Positions 15,856 to 24,406 of a DNA stretch of 64,000 nt are shown one piece after another. The notes under the pieces were generated by a model that saw only the letters and a program-made list of their open reading frames with translations, was not told the origin of the DNA and did not search any database. How positions within the stretch are numbered: position 1 is the stretch's first letter; every line of letters begins with the position of its first letter. The position numbers and the translations under genes were made by a program. Source of the stretch: Salipaludibacillus aurantiacus (GTDB taxonomy: Bacteria; Bacillota; Bacilli; Bacillales; Salisediminibacteriaceae); the NCBI RefSeq assembly GCF_900111295.1, contig NZ_FOGT01000007.1:62001-126000 (forward strand), written 5' to 3'.

Positions 15856-17886
15856 GTGAAACATATCTTGATTATTGCCTTGCTTACCGGAATGCTCATT
15901 AGCCCGCCACATACCGCTGCAATAGTTGCCGACCACCATGCTCAAACTGAAACAGACACGCAGTCCGAACCTCTCATTGTGGCTTATGATCCTGAGCTTG
16001 TTCCTCTCCATATGGATGACGGTGAAAACCGCGGCTTTTCCCTTGAATTAATGGACCGCATATCGGAGGCTGCCGGCTTAGATATCGTTTATGAACCGAT
16101 GACAAAATCGGAAGCGATTGCAAAGATTACTGACCAGGAAATCGATATTATTTTAAGTATTCCTTTCTCTGAAAAGCATTCCACTATGATGGAATTTACA
16201 GATGCTGTTTTTTCTACTTCGGTCGGAGTTTTGACACGGGTGGATGATGAGGACATAGACGTTGTGACAGACCTGTCCGAGTCACTCGTCGCCTTGCAAA
16301 ATGAGACGGTCGAATACGAGTTTTTAAGAAATATAAGGCGCATTCAATTTCAAGTTACGAGCAGCCAGCGGCGTGCGCTTGATATATTCATAGAAGGCCG
16401 GGCCGATGCTTTTGCAGGAAATGTCGTCACTGCAAACACCCTGCTGGAACAGTATGGCCTGGAAGATGAGTATACGTTCGCCGATTCCCATCTGCTGCAT
16501 GTTGATTATTCGTTCGCTGTTCAAAGAGAGAACTATTCCCTCTTAAATCAGTTAAACTCTGAAATCCGCCGGATGAAAGCCTCGGGAGCATACAGCGAAT
16601 TGTATGACCAATACTTTCAGGACGACGATCCATTTGCCAGGTGGCTGTTAATTTCCGTCCAGGTCGCAGCGGGCCTACTAATCATCCTGCTCTTATTATT
16701 TCTTATCAGTGTTCGCTGGAACCGCCAGCTGCAGACGAAAGTAGAAAAGAAAACAGCTGATTTAAACGAATTGAACCACTCCCTTTTGCAGCAAATAGAG
16801 TTGAAACGGAATAACAACGAATTTTTAAATCAGATATTGGACAGCAGTCCCCGCGGAATTGTGACGCTCGACAAAGGCGGTAAGATTACAAAGTTTAATC
16901 CGCAGGCGACTCAAGTGTCAGGTATTGCAGTTCCTCCTGTTCATACCCCTTACGAAGAAGTAAACCTTGTTCGTGAACTGCTGAAAGAAAAAGCTGAACG
17001 TGTCCTTAAAGGAGAAAAAGTGCGTTTTTTAGGTGAACATATGAACTGGACAAGAAGCGATGGCCACTTTTTTCAGTTGCGGTATTTCGTTTACCCGCTT
17101 TATAACTACGACCAGCAGATCAACGGACTAATTTTGACTTTTGAAGACGTGACAGAAGAATTCACGTTAAGAAAAAAGCTGTTTGAACAGGAAAAAAACC
17201 AGGCATTAAGCCGTGTAGTCGCAGGAATTGCCCATGAAATCAGGAACCCTCTCAGTTCAATTAAAACTTTTGTGGAGCTGATTCCGACTAAAATGCACAA
17301 TGAAAAATTCCAGCAGCAAATCTCCACTTATGTGCCAAAAGAAATTGTCCGGGTCAGCGAGCTGATCGAGGGGCTGATAAACTACGCACGGCCCCGGCAT
17401 CAGACGATCGAAGTGATTCATGTCAAAAAACTGCTTCACGAATGCTTTATTTTGTTTGAACCCACAGCTGCGAATAAAGGCTTCGAGTTCCATTTTGACG
17501 TTCCGGAAGAGTTATTTATTGAAGCCGATCCTCACCAGCTGAAACAGATTGTTATTAATTTAATTATTAACTCGCTGGACGCCCTTGAGGAAAAGCAGGC
17601 AGCAGACCCGGCCGAAGAACGGAATCCATTAAGCCTGACCCTTGCCGCTCGCAAAAACCAGCACACCATTTCTATTGAGGTCACTGATAATGGCATCGGT
17701 ATGACCGGTGATGAGCGCAAAAAAATTCTGGAACCTTTTTATACAACAAAATCGAAAGGGACAGGACTCGGGCTTGCAATCGCTGGGCAGATGATTGAAG
17801 AAAATGACGGGGAATTAAAGATAACGAGCCGAAAAAATGCTGGGACAAAAATGACGCTTATTTTTAAGGCTTCAGGAAAGGAATGA
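15856..17886 (+). CDS. sensor histidine kinase with periplasmic-binding-protein-like sensor
   Basis: A 676-residue membrane kinase. It begins with a signal peptide, then an extracytoplasmic SBP_bac_3-type ligand domain (about 38-255), a transmembrane helix (about 262-285), a coiled coil, a PAS domain (about 315-430), HisKA with the phospho-acceptor in GIAHEIRNPL (His460), and a HATPase with INSLDAL, DNGIGM and GTGLGLAI boxes. The start is GTG 15856, 10 bases after GGAGG; the upstream open frame is repeat DNA. The cognate regulator follows 6 bp later. It probably senses the carboxylate carried by the TAXI-TRAP system downstream. Confidence 0.93.
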   Translation: MKHILIIALLTGMLISPPHTAAIVADHHAQTETDTQSEPLIVAYDPELVPLHMDDGENRGFSLELMDRISEAAGLDIVYEPMTKSEAIAKITDQEIDIILSIPFSEKHSTMMEFTDAVFSTSVGVLTRVDDEDIDVVTDLSESLVALQNETVEYEFLRNIRRIQFQVTSSQRRALDIFIEGRADAFAGNVVTANTLLEQYGLEDEYTFADSHLLHVDYSFAVQRENYSLLNQLNSEIRRMKASGAYSELYDQYFQDDDPFARWLLISVQVAAGLLIILLLLFLISVRWNRQLQTKVEKKTADLNELNHSLLQQIELKRNNNEFLNQILDSSPRGIVTLDKGGKITKFNPQATQVSGIAVPPVHTPYEEVNLVRELLKEKAERVLKGEKVRFLGEHMNWTRSDGHFFQLRYFVYPLYNYDQQINGLILTFEDVTEEFTLRKKLFEQEKNQALSRVVAGIAHEIRNPLSSIKTFVELIPTKMHNEKFQQQISTYVPKEIVRVSELIEGLINYARPRHQTIEVIHVKKLLHECFILFEPTAANKGFEFHFDVPEELFIEADPHQLKQIVINLIINSLDALEEKQAADPAEERNPLSLTLAARKNQHTISIEVTDNGIGMTGDERKKILEPFYTTKSKGTGLGLAIAGQMIEENDGELKITSRKNAGTKMTLIFKASGKE

Positions 17887-17892
17887 TACAGC

Positions 17893-19248
17893 ATGATCAA
17901 CATTTTAATTTTGGATGATGAACAGGCCATCTGCTCGTCGTTAACCTTCGCGCTCGAAGACGACTACAATGTTACAGCGACGACAGAGCCTCAGGAAGCT
18001 TTAAGTCTTGTGGAGCACAGTGTTTACCAGATCTGCCTGCTCGATCTGAAAATAGGAAATACCGACGGAGTCGACGTACTAAAGCAGTTTAAACAGCTTC
18101 AGCCGGCGATGGAAGTCATCATGATTACCGCTTACGGAACAATTGAAACGTCTGTCGCCGCTTTGCAAAACGGCGCTTTTTCCTACGTCACAAAACCAGT
18201 TAATATGGATGAACTTAAGGCCAACATTGAAAAGGCGCTCAAATATAAAGAACTGAACCAGCAAGTTGAATACTTATCCAAAGAACTGCAAAAGAAATAC
18301 CGCTATGAGGAAATGGTAGGTCAGAGCGAGGAGATGCAGAAAGTGTTCAGCCTTGTAGACAAAGTCAAGGAAGTAGACACTAATGTCCTCATCACCGGTG
18401 AGAGCGGAACAGGCAAAGAGCTGATTGCGAGAGCGATTCACTATTCAGGCAAGCGAGCAAAAGGCCCTTTAGAGATTGTTAATTGCGCAGCCATTCCAGA
18501 ACAGCTTCTTGAAAGCGAATTATTCGGTTACGAAAAAGGGGCTTTTACTGGAGCTGTCAGTCCCAAGCCGGGAAAGTTTGAGCTGGCAAACAAAGGGACA
18601 CTATTTCTTGACGAAATCGGGGACATGCCCCATTCCCTCCAGGCAAAACTGTTGAGAATCCTGCAGACAAAAGAGGTGACACGTTTAGGCTCGAATGAAA
18701 CGAAAACGCTCGATGTGAGAGTCATCGCGGCGACAAACCTGGATCTGGAAAAAGAAATGGAGGAAGGGAACTTCAGAGAAGACCTTTATTTCAGGCTTAA
18801 CGTCATTGAGATTCATACGCCTCCACTCCGGGACAGGAAAAGTGATCTGCCATTCCTGATTAATTATTTAATTGATAAAAACCATCGGGAGCTTGGGCTG
18901 CCCCGCAAAACGTTGACTAAAGAAGCAGAAGCAAGAATGACCGCCTATGATTATCCCGGCAACATCAGGGAACTGGCAAATATCATTGAAGCCTCAATGG
19001 TGTTTGCCGAAGGGGATGAAATAGGCGTCTCAGACTTACCCGGTTCAATGAAACGCTCCGGTAAACAGAGAGCAAACCCTTCCGCCTCCTTGCAGCCTTT
19101 TATCGGCCTCACCGTCAAGGAACTGGAGAAACAGTTTATATTAACTAACTTAGAACACCAGGGCGGCCATAAAAAGAATACGGCACTCGCGTTAGGCATC
19201 AGCGAACGCAGCCTCAGAGATAAGCTGAAACAATACGAACAGGATTAA
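17893..19248 (+). CDS. NtrC-family sigma-54-dependent response regulator
   Basis: A 451-residue activator with a receiver domain (phospho-acceptor Asp51, conserved Lys in VTKP), an AAA+ domain with Walker A GESGTGKE (about 169-176) and the sigma-54 contact loop GAFTGA (216-221), and a C-terminal Fis-type HTH (NTALALGISERSLRDKLKQY). It is cotranscribed with the kinase. The intact GAFTGA and a -24/-12 promoter 115 bp downstream of its stop support control of the TAXI-TRAP operon through RpoN. Confidence 0.95.
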   Translation: MINILILDDEQAICSSLTFALEDDYNVTATTEPQEALSLVEHSVYQICLLDLKIGNTDGVDVLKQFKQLQPAMEVIMITAYGTIETSVAALQNGAFSYVTKPVNMDELKANIEKALKYKELNQQVEYLSKELQKKYRYEEMVGQSEEMQKVFSLVDKVKEVDTNVLITGESGTGKELIARAIHYSGKRAKGPLEIVNCAAIPEQLLESELFGYEKGAFTGAVSPKPGKFELANKGTLFLDEIGDMPHSLQAKLLRILQTKEVTRLGSNETKTLDVRVIAATNLDLEKEMEEGNFREDLYFRLNVIEIHTPPLRDRKSDLPFLINYLIDKNHRELGLPRKTLTKEAEARMTAYDYPGNIRELANIIEASMVFAEGDEIGVSDLPGSMKRSGKQRANPSASLQPFIGLTVKELEKQFILTNLEHQGGHKKNTALALGISERSLRDKLKQYEQD

Positions 19249-19255
19249 TCCATTT

Positions 19256-19306
19256 CAGGACAACCGGCATTTCTTTCACACCCGGCAGAAAATGCCGGTA
19301 TTTCCT
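19256..19306. promoter_or_regulatory. large imperfect dyad, possible activator (UAS) site
   Basis: The arms CAGGA-CAACCGGCATTTC and GAAAATGCCGGT-ATTTCCTG form a long dyad centred near 19281, about 95 bp upstream of the -12 element. No U-run follows, so it is poor as a terminator. The position suits an enhancer for the NtrC-type regulator. Confidence 0.5.
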
Positions 19307-19362
19307 GACGAGTAAATGTATGCGTTTTCATTAAAATCGCATGAGACCAACGATTCTGAAAA

Positions 19363-19380
19363 TTGGCATGATTATTGCAA
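19363..19380 (+). promoter_or_regulatory. sigma-54 (-24/-12) promoter
   Basis: TTGGCATGATTATTGCAA matches TGGCAYR-N4-TTGCW at all conserved positions. It precedes the TAXI receptor gene by 36 bp and follows a gene for a GAFTGA activator. Expected transcription start is near 19390. Confidence 0.88.
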
Positions 19381-19415
19381 CTTATATTAATAACACATCT
19401 TAAGGGGGATTTCAC

Positions 19416-20456
19416 ATGAAAAAATCACTATCGGTACTGTTAGGCGGACTATTGTCAGTTGGGTTAGTTGCATGCGGAGATGAAGGTAATGGGGGTAACA
19501 ACGCAGACGGGGATGATACCGCTGCGGCAAACAATAACAATAATAACGCTGGAGAAGAGTCAGCAGGTCTTGATGAAGATTTATTTGTAACCGTTGCCAC
19601 GGGTGGTACATCAGGGGTCTACTATCCGATCGGCGGCGCCATCGCTAATATTCTCGAAGGAGATCTTGGCATAGATACATCAGTCCAGTCCACTGGAGCG
19701 TCTGTGGAAAATATTAATTTGCTCGATACAAACCGTACAGAACTTGCAATCACAATGGCTGATGCCGTGGCCCAGGCATATGAAGGAACGGGCCCTTTTG
19801 AGGACGAAGCACCGAAGGAAAACTTAACGGGATTAGCCGCCTTGTATCCTAACTTTGTTCAAGTGGTGACAACCGAGGACACAGGCATTGAATCCATAGA
19901 AGATTTAGAAGGCCGAAGCGTTGGTGTTGGGGCACCGGGGTCCGGTGTCGAACTTAACGCCCGTATGATTTTAGACGCTCACGGCATGAGCTACGATGAT
20001 ATTGATGAAGATTTCCTTTCATACAGCGAAGCCATCGATCAGATCAAAAATGGAATGGTTGAGGCTGCCTTTGTGACAAGCGGGGTTCCAAATGCGACCG
20101 TTATTGATTTATCTACTACACATGATGCGAAAGTCCTTCCTATTGAAGGAGAAGCGATGGACAGCCTGATGGAAGAGTATCCGTTCTTCTCCACCGGAAC
20201 AATTGAAGGAGGCACATACGATCAGGAAGAGGATGTCAACACAGCGACTATTACAAACCTTTTGCTTGTAAACAGCGAATTATCAGAAGATACAGTGTAT
20301 GAAATAACGAAATCTCTGTTTGATAACCTGGATAGTATCCACAGTTCCCATAATGCGGCTCAGGATATTACACTTGAAACGATCCAGGAAGGAATGCCTG
20401 TCCCATTACACCCGGGCGCCGAGCGTTATTTTGAAGAAGAAGGTGTACTTGACTAA
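19416..20456 (+). CDS. TAXI-family TRAP transporter solute receptor (lipoprotein)
   Basis: A 346-residue TAXI-type receptor for a TRAP transporter. The lipobox LVAC puts the Cys at about residue 20, followed by an Asn/Asp-rich linker. The TAXI core is seen in VATGGTSGVYYPIGGAIAN and GAPGSGVELNARMIL, and the C-terminus has HPGAERYFEE. It is the first gene after the sigma-54 promoter, with AAGGGGG 9-10 bases before ATG. It should deliver a small carboxylate (for example glutamate or a related acid in known cases) to the fused permease. Confidence 0.93.
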   Translation: MKKSLSVLLGGLLSVGLVACGDEGNGGNNADGDDTAAANNNNNNAGEESAGLDEDLFVTVATGGTSGVYYPIGGAIANILEGDLGIDTSVQSTGASVENINLLDTNRTELAITMADAVAQAYEGTGPFEDEAPKENLTGLAALYPNFVQVVTTEDTGIESIEDLEGRSVGVGAPGSGVELNARMILDAHGMSYDDIDEDFLSYSEAIDQIKNGMVEAAFVTSGVPNATVIDLSTTHDAKVLPIEGEAMDSLMEEYPFFSTGTIEGGTYDQEEDVNTATITNLLLVNSELSEDTVYEITKSLFDNLDSIHSSHNAAQDITLETIQEGMPVPLHPGAERYFEEEGVLD

Positions 20457-20468
20457 ATGAGGAGGGAA

Positions 20469-20494
20469 GCAGGGGAAACATCCGTTTCCTCTGC
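20469..20494 (+). other. intercistronic stem-loop after the TAXI receptor gene
   Basis: GCAGGGGAAA pairs with TTTCCTCTGC (one G-U pair, 6-base loop). It sits between the receptor stop and the DUF1850 start without a U-run. It also lies between a GGAGGG ribosome site (20460-20465) and the ATG at 20503; folding would bring them to about 11 bases. Confidence 0.7.
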
Positions 20495-20502
20495 ACTTTG
20501 CC

Positions 20503-20973
20503 ATGACGGGAAAACTGTTAGCAGCTGCAATGATGATTTTGGCCGGCACCTTTACGGCATCTTTATTTCAGTCTGACGAAGAACACGTCCGGCTCATTTT
20601 TGAAGAGGCGAGAACGGGAGAAGTGCTTCTTGAAGCTGAGGCAAACAAGGGAGACCGCCTCACATTCTCATGGATTCACTCCGTGGAGAAAACACCGTGG
20701 AATGAAACGTACGAGATTCAGGAAGATAACAGCCTTCTTTTAAAAAGCACGAGCTTTGCCTCTTATGGAGCCGGCGTTCCCCATCAAAAAGGGGAGATGA
20801 AAATAGAAAACGGATTGATTACTTATGACAACATTGACGAACATATCGATAACCTATCGTGGATTCACTCGCACGAGGCCAACCATGAAATGAACCTGAA
20901 TAACGAAATCATCTTGTCAGTTAACGACCTTCCACACCACGAAGCAATTAGACTGACTGTTAAAAAGAGGTGA
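20503..20973 (+). CDS. DUF1850 domain protein, TAXI-TRAP accessory
   Basis: A 156-residue membrane-anchored protein of the DUF1850 family, which is repeatedly found with TAXI TRAP systems. An N-terminal hydrophobic segment (about 5-20) precedes the domain; FSWIHSVEKTPWNETY and SYGAGVPHQ are its typical motifs. The role is unknown; an accessory part of the transporter is inferred from context. The ATG has no normal Shine-Dalgarno directly upstream, only one on the far side of a stem-loop. It is followed after 4 bp by the permease gene. Confidence 0.82.
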   Translation: MTGKLLAAAMMILAGTFTASLFQSDEEHVRLIFEEARTGEVLLEAEANKGDRLTFSWIHSVEKTPWNETYEIQEDNSLLLKSTSFASYGAGVPHQKGEMKIENGLITYDNIDEHIDNLSWIHSHEANHEMNLNNEIILSVNDLPHHEAIRLTVKKR

Positions 20974-20977
20974 CCCA

Positions 20978-22948
20978 ATGAGCAAAGAAAAACCGATCGG
21001 GGAAAAAGAGAAAAAAGTTTTAGAAAAATATGATAACGAATCGCGGTTCAGGGACTTCCGTTTCAGGCCGGCCGCTCTCATTGTTTCAGGGATGGCGATC
21101 GCTTTATCGCTTTACCACTTGTATACGTCTTATTTCGGCACCCCTGTCACTTTACAGCACCGTTCCCTGCATGTGGCAGTGGTTCTGGCTTTAATCTTTC
21201 TTATTTACCCGGCTTTTAAAAAGCTCGACAGGAGCAAACTGCACTGGTACGACGTGATATTTGCTTTACTCGCGTTGTCTACGACGGTTTATATTTTTGC
21301 CGACTATGATGGCATTATCAGACGCGGCGGTATGCCGAATGACATGGACCTCGTATTCGGGGCCATTCTGGTCGTTCTCACGCTGGAAGCCGCCCGAAGA
21401 GTAGCAGGGTGGGCCCTTCCTGCACTGGCTGTCCTCTTTTTACTTTACGGCCTGTACGGCAATTCGTTAGCAGGCATCTTCCGCCACCGGGGATATGAAT
21501 GGGACGAAATCGTCAGTTTTATGTATACGACAACTGAGGGTGTGTACGGGACAGCGATCAGTGTATCCGCCACCTACATCTTCCTGTTTATTCTGTTTGG
21601 AGCTTTTCTGTCCAAATCAGGAATGGGCCAGTTTTTCAATGATTTAGCCATGGCCATCGCAGGGCAGACAAAAGGCGGGCCGGCTAAAGTATCGGTTATT
21701 GCCAGCGGCTTTCTCGGAAGTATTAACGGGGCTGCCGTCGCCAACGTCGTGACCACCGGATCATTTACGATCCCTTTGATGAAAAAAATTGGCTATAAGA
21801 AAAACTTTGCCGGTGCCGTTGAAGCTTCAGCCAGTGTCGGCGGGCAGATTCTGCCGCCTATTATGGGGGCCGCTGCCTTCATTATGGCTGAAATACTGGG
21901 CATCCCTTACCGGGACATTGCTTTAGCAGCCCTTCTTCCAGCTTTGCTGTTTTATCTTGGAGTCATCGTGCAAATTCACCTGAGGGCAACCAAAGAAGGA
22001 CTTAAAGGAATCTCCAGGGACAATCTGCCTCGCATTATGGATGTCATGAAAGAACGGGGCCATTTATTGATTCCGCTGTTATTTTTAATGTATATGCTGT
22101 TCTTCAGCGGACGGACGATTATTTACTCTGCATTCCTGACGATTCTTGTGACCGTGGCAATTGCTATGCTTCGCAAAACGACACGGATGACGATTAAAGA
22201 TATCGTCCAGGCATTGGAAAACGGGGCGCGGACGGCGCTCACTGTTGCGATTGCCTGTGCTTCTGTCGGCCTGATTGTCGGGATTGCGACACTCACTGGC
22301 TTCGGTCTGAAGTTAGCAAACAGTATTGTCACATTAGGCGGGGAATCACTTCTGCTTACGCTGATGTTTACGATGGTAGCCTGCATTGTACTTGGAATGG
22401 GGCTTCCGAGTATTCCGACCTACATCATCACAGCGACGATGGCCGCCCCTGCACTTGTGGAACTCGGCATTGAGCCGCTCGTGGCCCACTTGTTTGTTTT
22501 CTACTTTGGTATTTTCGCTAACATTACGCCTCCGGTGGCTCTAGCCTCCTTTGCGGCTGCGGGAATATCGGGGGGCGAACAGATGCGGACCGGGTTTATA
22601 TCGATGAAACTCGCCATCGCAGGTTTCATCGTCCCTTATATCTTTGTTTATAATAATAACTTGCTTCTGATCAATACGACTTTCCTGGAAGGAGTCCTGG
22701 TCGTCGTTACTTCAGTAACAGGCGTCGTAATGCTCGGCATTGCGGCTGAAGGCTACTTCTTAACAAGAATAAATCCGATCATACGGGTTCTCTTGTTTGG
22801 CGGAGCGTTATTATTTATGAATCCGAACTGGATTCAGGACATCATTGCCGTTTCCATTATCGCCGTAGTGGTCGTCGTGCAATGGATGCGAGCTAAAAAA
22901 GAAGGCGGATTTAACCTGCCGATTACAGATTCACCTAAAGTGAGTTAA
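20978..22948 (+). CDS. TRAP transporter fused 4TM/12TM permease
   Basis: A 656-residue permease in which the small (DctQ) and large (DctM) TRAP subunits are fused, the usual form for TAXI systems. A charged N-terminus is followed by about 5 helices, then the DctM domain with FGAFLSKSGMGQFF, GSINGAAVANVVTTGSFTIP and GMGLPSIPTYIITATMAAP motifs. AGAGGTG lies close upstream and the gene follows the DUF1850 gene by 4 bp. A strong terminator ends the operon. Confidence 0.93.
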   Translation: MSKEKPIGEKEKKVLEKYDNESRFRDFRFRPAALIVSGMAIALSLYHLYTSYFGTPVTLQHRSLHVAVVLALIFLIYPAFKKLDRSKLHWYDVIFALLALSTTVYIFADYDGIIRRGGMPNDMDLVFGAILVVLTLEAARRVAGWALPALAVLFLLYGLYGNSLAGIFRHRGYEWDEIVSFMYTTTEGVYGTAISVSATYIFLFILFGAFLSKSGMGQFFNDLAMAIAGQTKGGPAKVSVIASGFLGSINGAAVANVVTTGSFTIPLMKKIGYKKNFAGAVEASASVGGQILPPIMGAAAFIMAEILGIPYRDIALAALLPALLFYLGVIVQIHLRATKEGLKGISRDNLPRIMDVMKERGHLLIPLLFLMYMLFFSGRTIIYSAFLTILVTVAIAMLRKTTRMTIKDIVQALENGARTALTVAIACASVGLIVGIATLTGFGLKLANSIVTLGGESLLLTLMFTMVACIVLGMGLPSIPTYIITATMAAPALVELGIEPLVAHLFVFYFGIFANITPPVALASFAAAGISGGEQMRTGFISMKLAIAGFIVPYIFVYNNNLLLINTTFLEGVLVVVTSVTGVVMLGIAAEGYFLTRINPIIRVLLFGGALLFMNPNWIQDIIAVSIIAVVVVVQWMRAKKEGGFNLPITDSPKVS

Positions 22949-22960
22949 AGAGTTTTCGGG

Positions 22961-23007
22961 AACCTGGAAGTTTCAAGAGATGATTCTCTTGCTTCCAGGT
23001 TTTTTTG
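22961..23007 (+). terminator. rho-independent terminator of the TAXI-TRAP operon
   Basis: ACCTGGAAG pairs with CTTCCAGGT and an inner CAAGAG pairs with CTCTTG; TTTTTTT follows. It begins 13 bases after the permease stop. Confidence 0.92.
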
Positions 23008-23158
23008 GAGGGAGGGGGGGTTCGGGGAATGGAGAAGTGCTGGCATAGGGAAGCGTTGAATTATTGGGAGAAGGATATGAGCCGCTCATACTCGTTTTAG
23101 CCACCTGGACGGCTGATATATTGCTTTTATTAGCCACTCAGGGTGGCGCTCTTCATGC

Positions 23159-23938
23159 GAGCGGCTCATATATTACTTATATCATCCTCTCGCATCGACT
23201 CGTGGCACTCGAGCGGCTCTTATATCCCTTTTATCACCCGCTCGCACCGGCTTACGACGCATGAGCGGCTCTTTTATTGCTTTTATCATCCGCTCACACC
23301 GGCTCACGGCACATGAGCGGCTCTTATATCCCTTTTATCACCCGCTCGCACCGGCTCACGGCACTTGAGCGGCTCTTTTATTGCTTTTATCATCCGCTCA
23401 CGACGGCTCACAGCACCTGAGCGGCTCTTATATCCCTTTTATCACCCACTCACACCGGCTCCCGCCCCATGAGCGGCTCTTTTATTGCTTTTATCATCCG
23501 CTCACGACGACTCACAGCACTTGAGCGGCTCTTTTATTGCTTTTATCATCCGCTCACATCGGCTCCCGACACCTGAGCGGCTCTTATATCCCTTTTATCA
23601 CCCGCTCACAACGGCTCACAGCACTTGAGCGGCTCTTTTATTGCTTTTATCATCCGCTCACAACGGCTCACAGCACTTGAGCGGCTCTTTTACCCCTTTT
23701 ATCATCCGCTCACAACGGCTCCAACCCCATGAGCGGCTCTTTTATTGCTTTTATCATCCGCTCACGACGGCTCACAGCACCTGAGCGGCTCTTTTACCCC
23801 TTTTATCATCCGCTCACTTCGGCTCCCGACTCTTGAGCAGCTCTTTTATTGCTTTTATCATCCGCTCACACCGGCGCCCGTCCCCTGAGCGGCTCATATT
23901 TCTCGATTATCACCCACTTACCAAAATTTCAAAAAGCC
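23159..23938. repeat. 52-bp tandem array, 15 units
   Basis: GAGCGGCTC-like unit starts fall at 23159, 23211, 23263 and then every 52 bp without a single slip to 23887. Each unit holds GAGCGG and CCGCTC as an inverted pair about 21 bases apart and a second GGCTC about 36 bases in. Two variants of the middle part (TTTTATTGCTTTTATCATC and TTATATCCCTTTTATCACC, later TTTTACCCC) mostly alternate, giving a 104-bp higher-order period. A partial unit lies at 23108. No gene is supported between 23008 and 24030. Confidence 0.95.
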
Positions 23939-24034
23939 CCGCCCCTTCCCCTCGTCAAAGAAACAAATAATTTAACAAACCTTTACACGATCTATAAATT
24001 CTCTAAACAATTACCTGATAACATACTAATTGTA

Positions 24035-24146
24035 AGAGGAGATCTCAAACGTTTCCCCCCCCTTTGCATGAAGTTATCCCCCCCTGATAACTTCATAAAT
24101 TTACCGGCCTTAAGCGCTGCATCCGCCTAAGGCCGGTTATTTTTCC
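24035..24146 (+). ncRNA. candidate C-rich small regulatory RNA
   Basis: About 112 bases without an ORF hold CCCCCCCCTTTG (24053-24065), then a perfect 10-bp stem TGAAGTTATC/GATAACTTCA (24069-24078 and 24086-24095) with a C-rich loop (CCCCCCT), then a strong terminator hairpin with U-run. Single-stranded C-runs in a loop and a linker are how RsaE/RoxS- and FsrA-type RNAs of Firmicutes pair with Shine-Dalgarno sequences. The promoter is not convincing (TTTACA at 23982, or an isolated TACTAAT at 24024), so the 5' end is a guess. Confidence 0.5.
24103..24146 (+). terminator. rho-independent terminator (C-rich RNA candidate)
   Basis: ACCGGCCTTA (24103-24112) pairs perfectly with TAAGGCCGGT (24128-24137), followed by TATTTTTCC. 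No plus-strand protein gene lies between it and the previous terminator at 23007, which implies an untranslated transcript. Confidence 0.85.
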
Positions 24147-24151
24147 TTTTT

Positions 24152-24364
24152 TCACACCTGCTTTTTTAATAAATCTCCAGCACCCACTGCCCCATTTTTA
24201 TAGACTGCTGAACTGAAAAGAAGCAAAGAGCGATGCTCCCTGCTTCTCCCGTTGCTGCCCCCAGATTGTGGTGCACTCATATTAACCTGGGCCACTCCAT
24301 ACTTCCCCAGGTCACATCCAGTTTGCAGCCTACCCTCTATTCTCTCATTTTCCGCCCGGCTCAA
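24152..24364 (-). CDS. possible small hypothetical protein (70 aa), weak
   Basis: A TTG-started ORF, with GAGAGGAA 4 bases upstream, begins 42 bp after the GH2 stop on the same strand. The product is polar and unrecognised. It may be a small last gene of the GH2 operon or chance. Only the ribosome site and position support it. Confidence 0.25.
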   Translation of the reverse strand: MSRAENERIEGRLQTGCDLGKYGVAQVNMSAPQSGGSNGRSREHRSLLLFSSAVYKNGAVGAGDLLKKQV

Positions 24365-24406
24365 TTAGTTCCTCTCGATTTTTTCAACATTCTCATGCTC
24401 TCAGGC

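Noticed and set aside
23159-23938. Possible CRISPR array (15 regular 52-bp steps)
   Set aside because: The whole unit, including would-be spacers, is conserved, and no cas genes are near.
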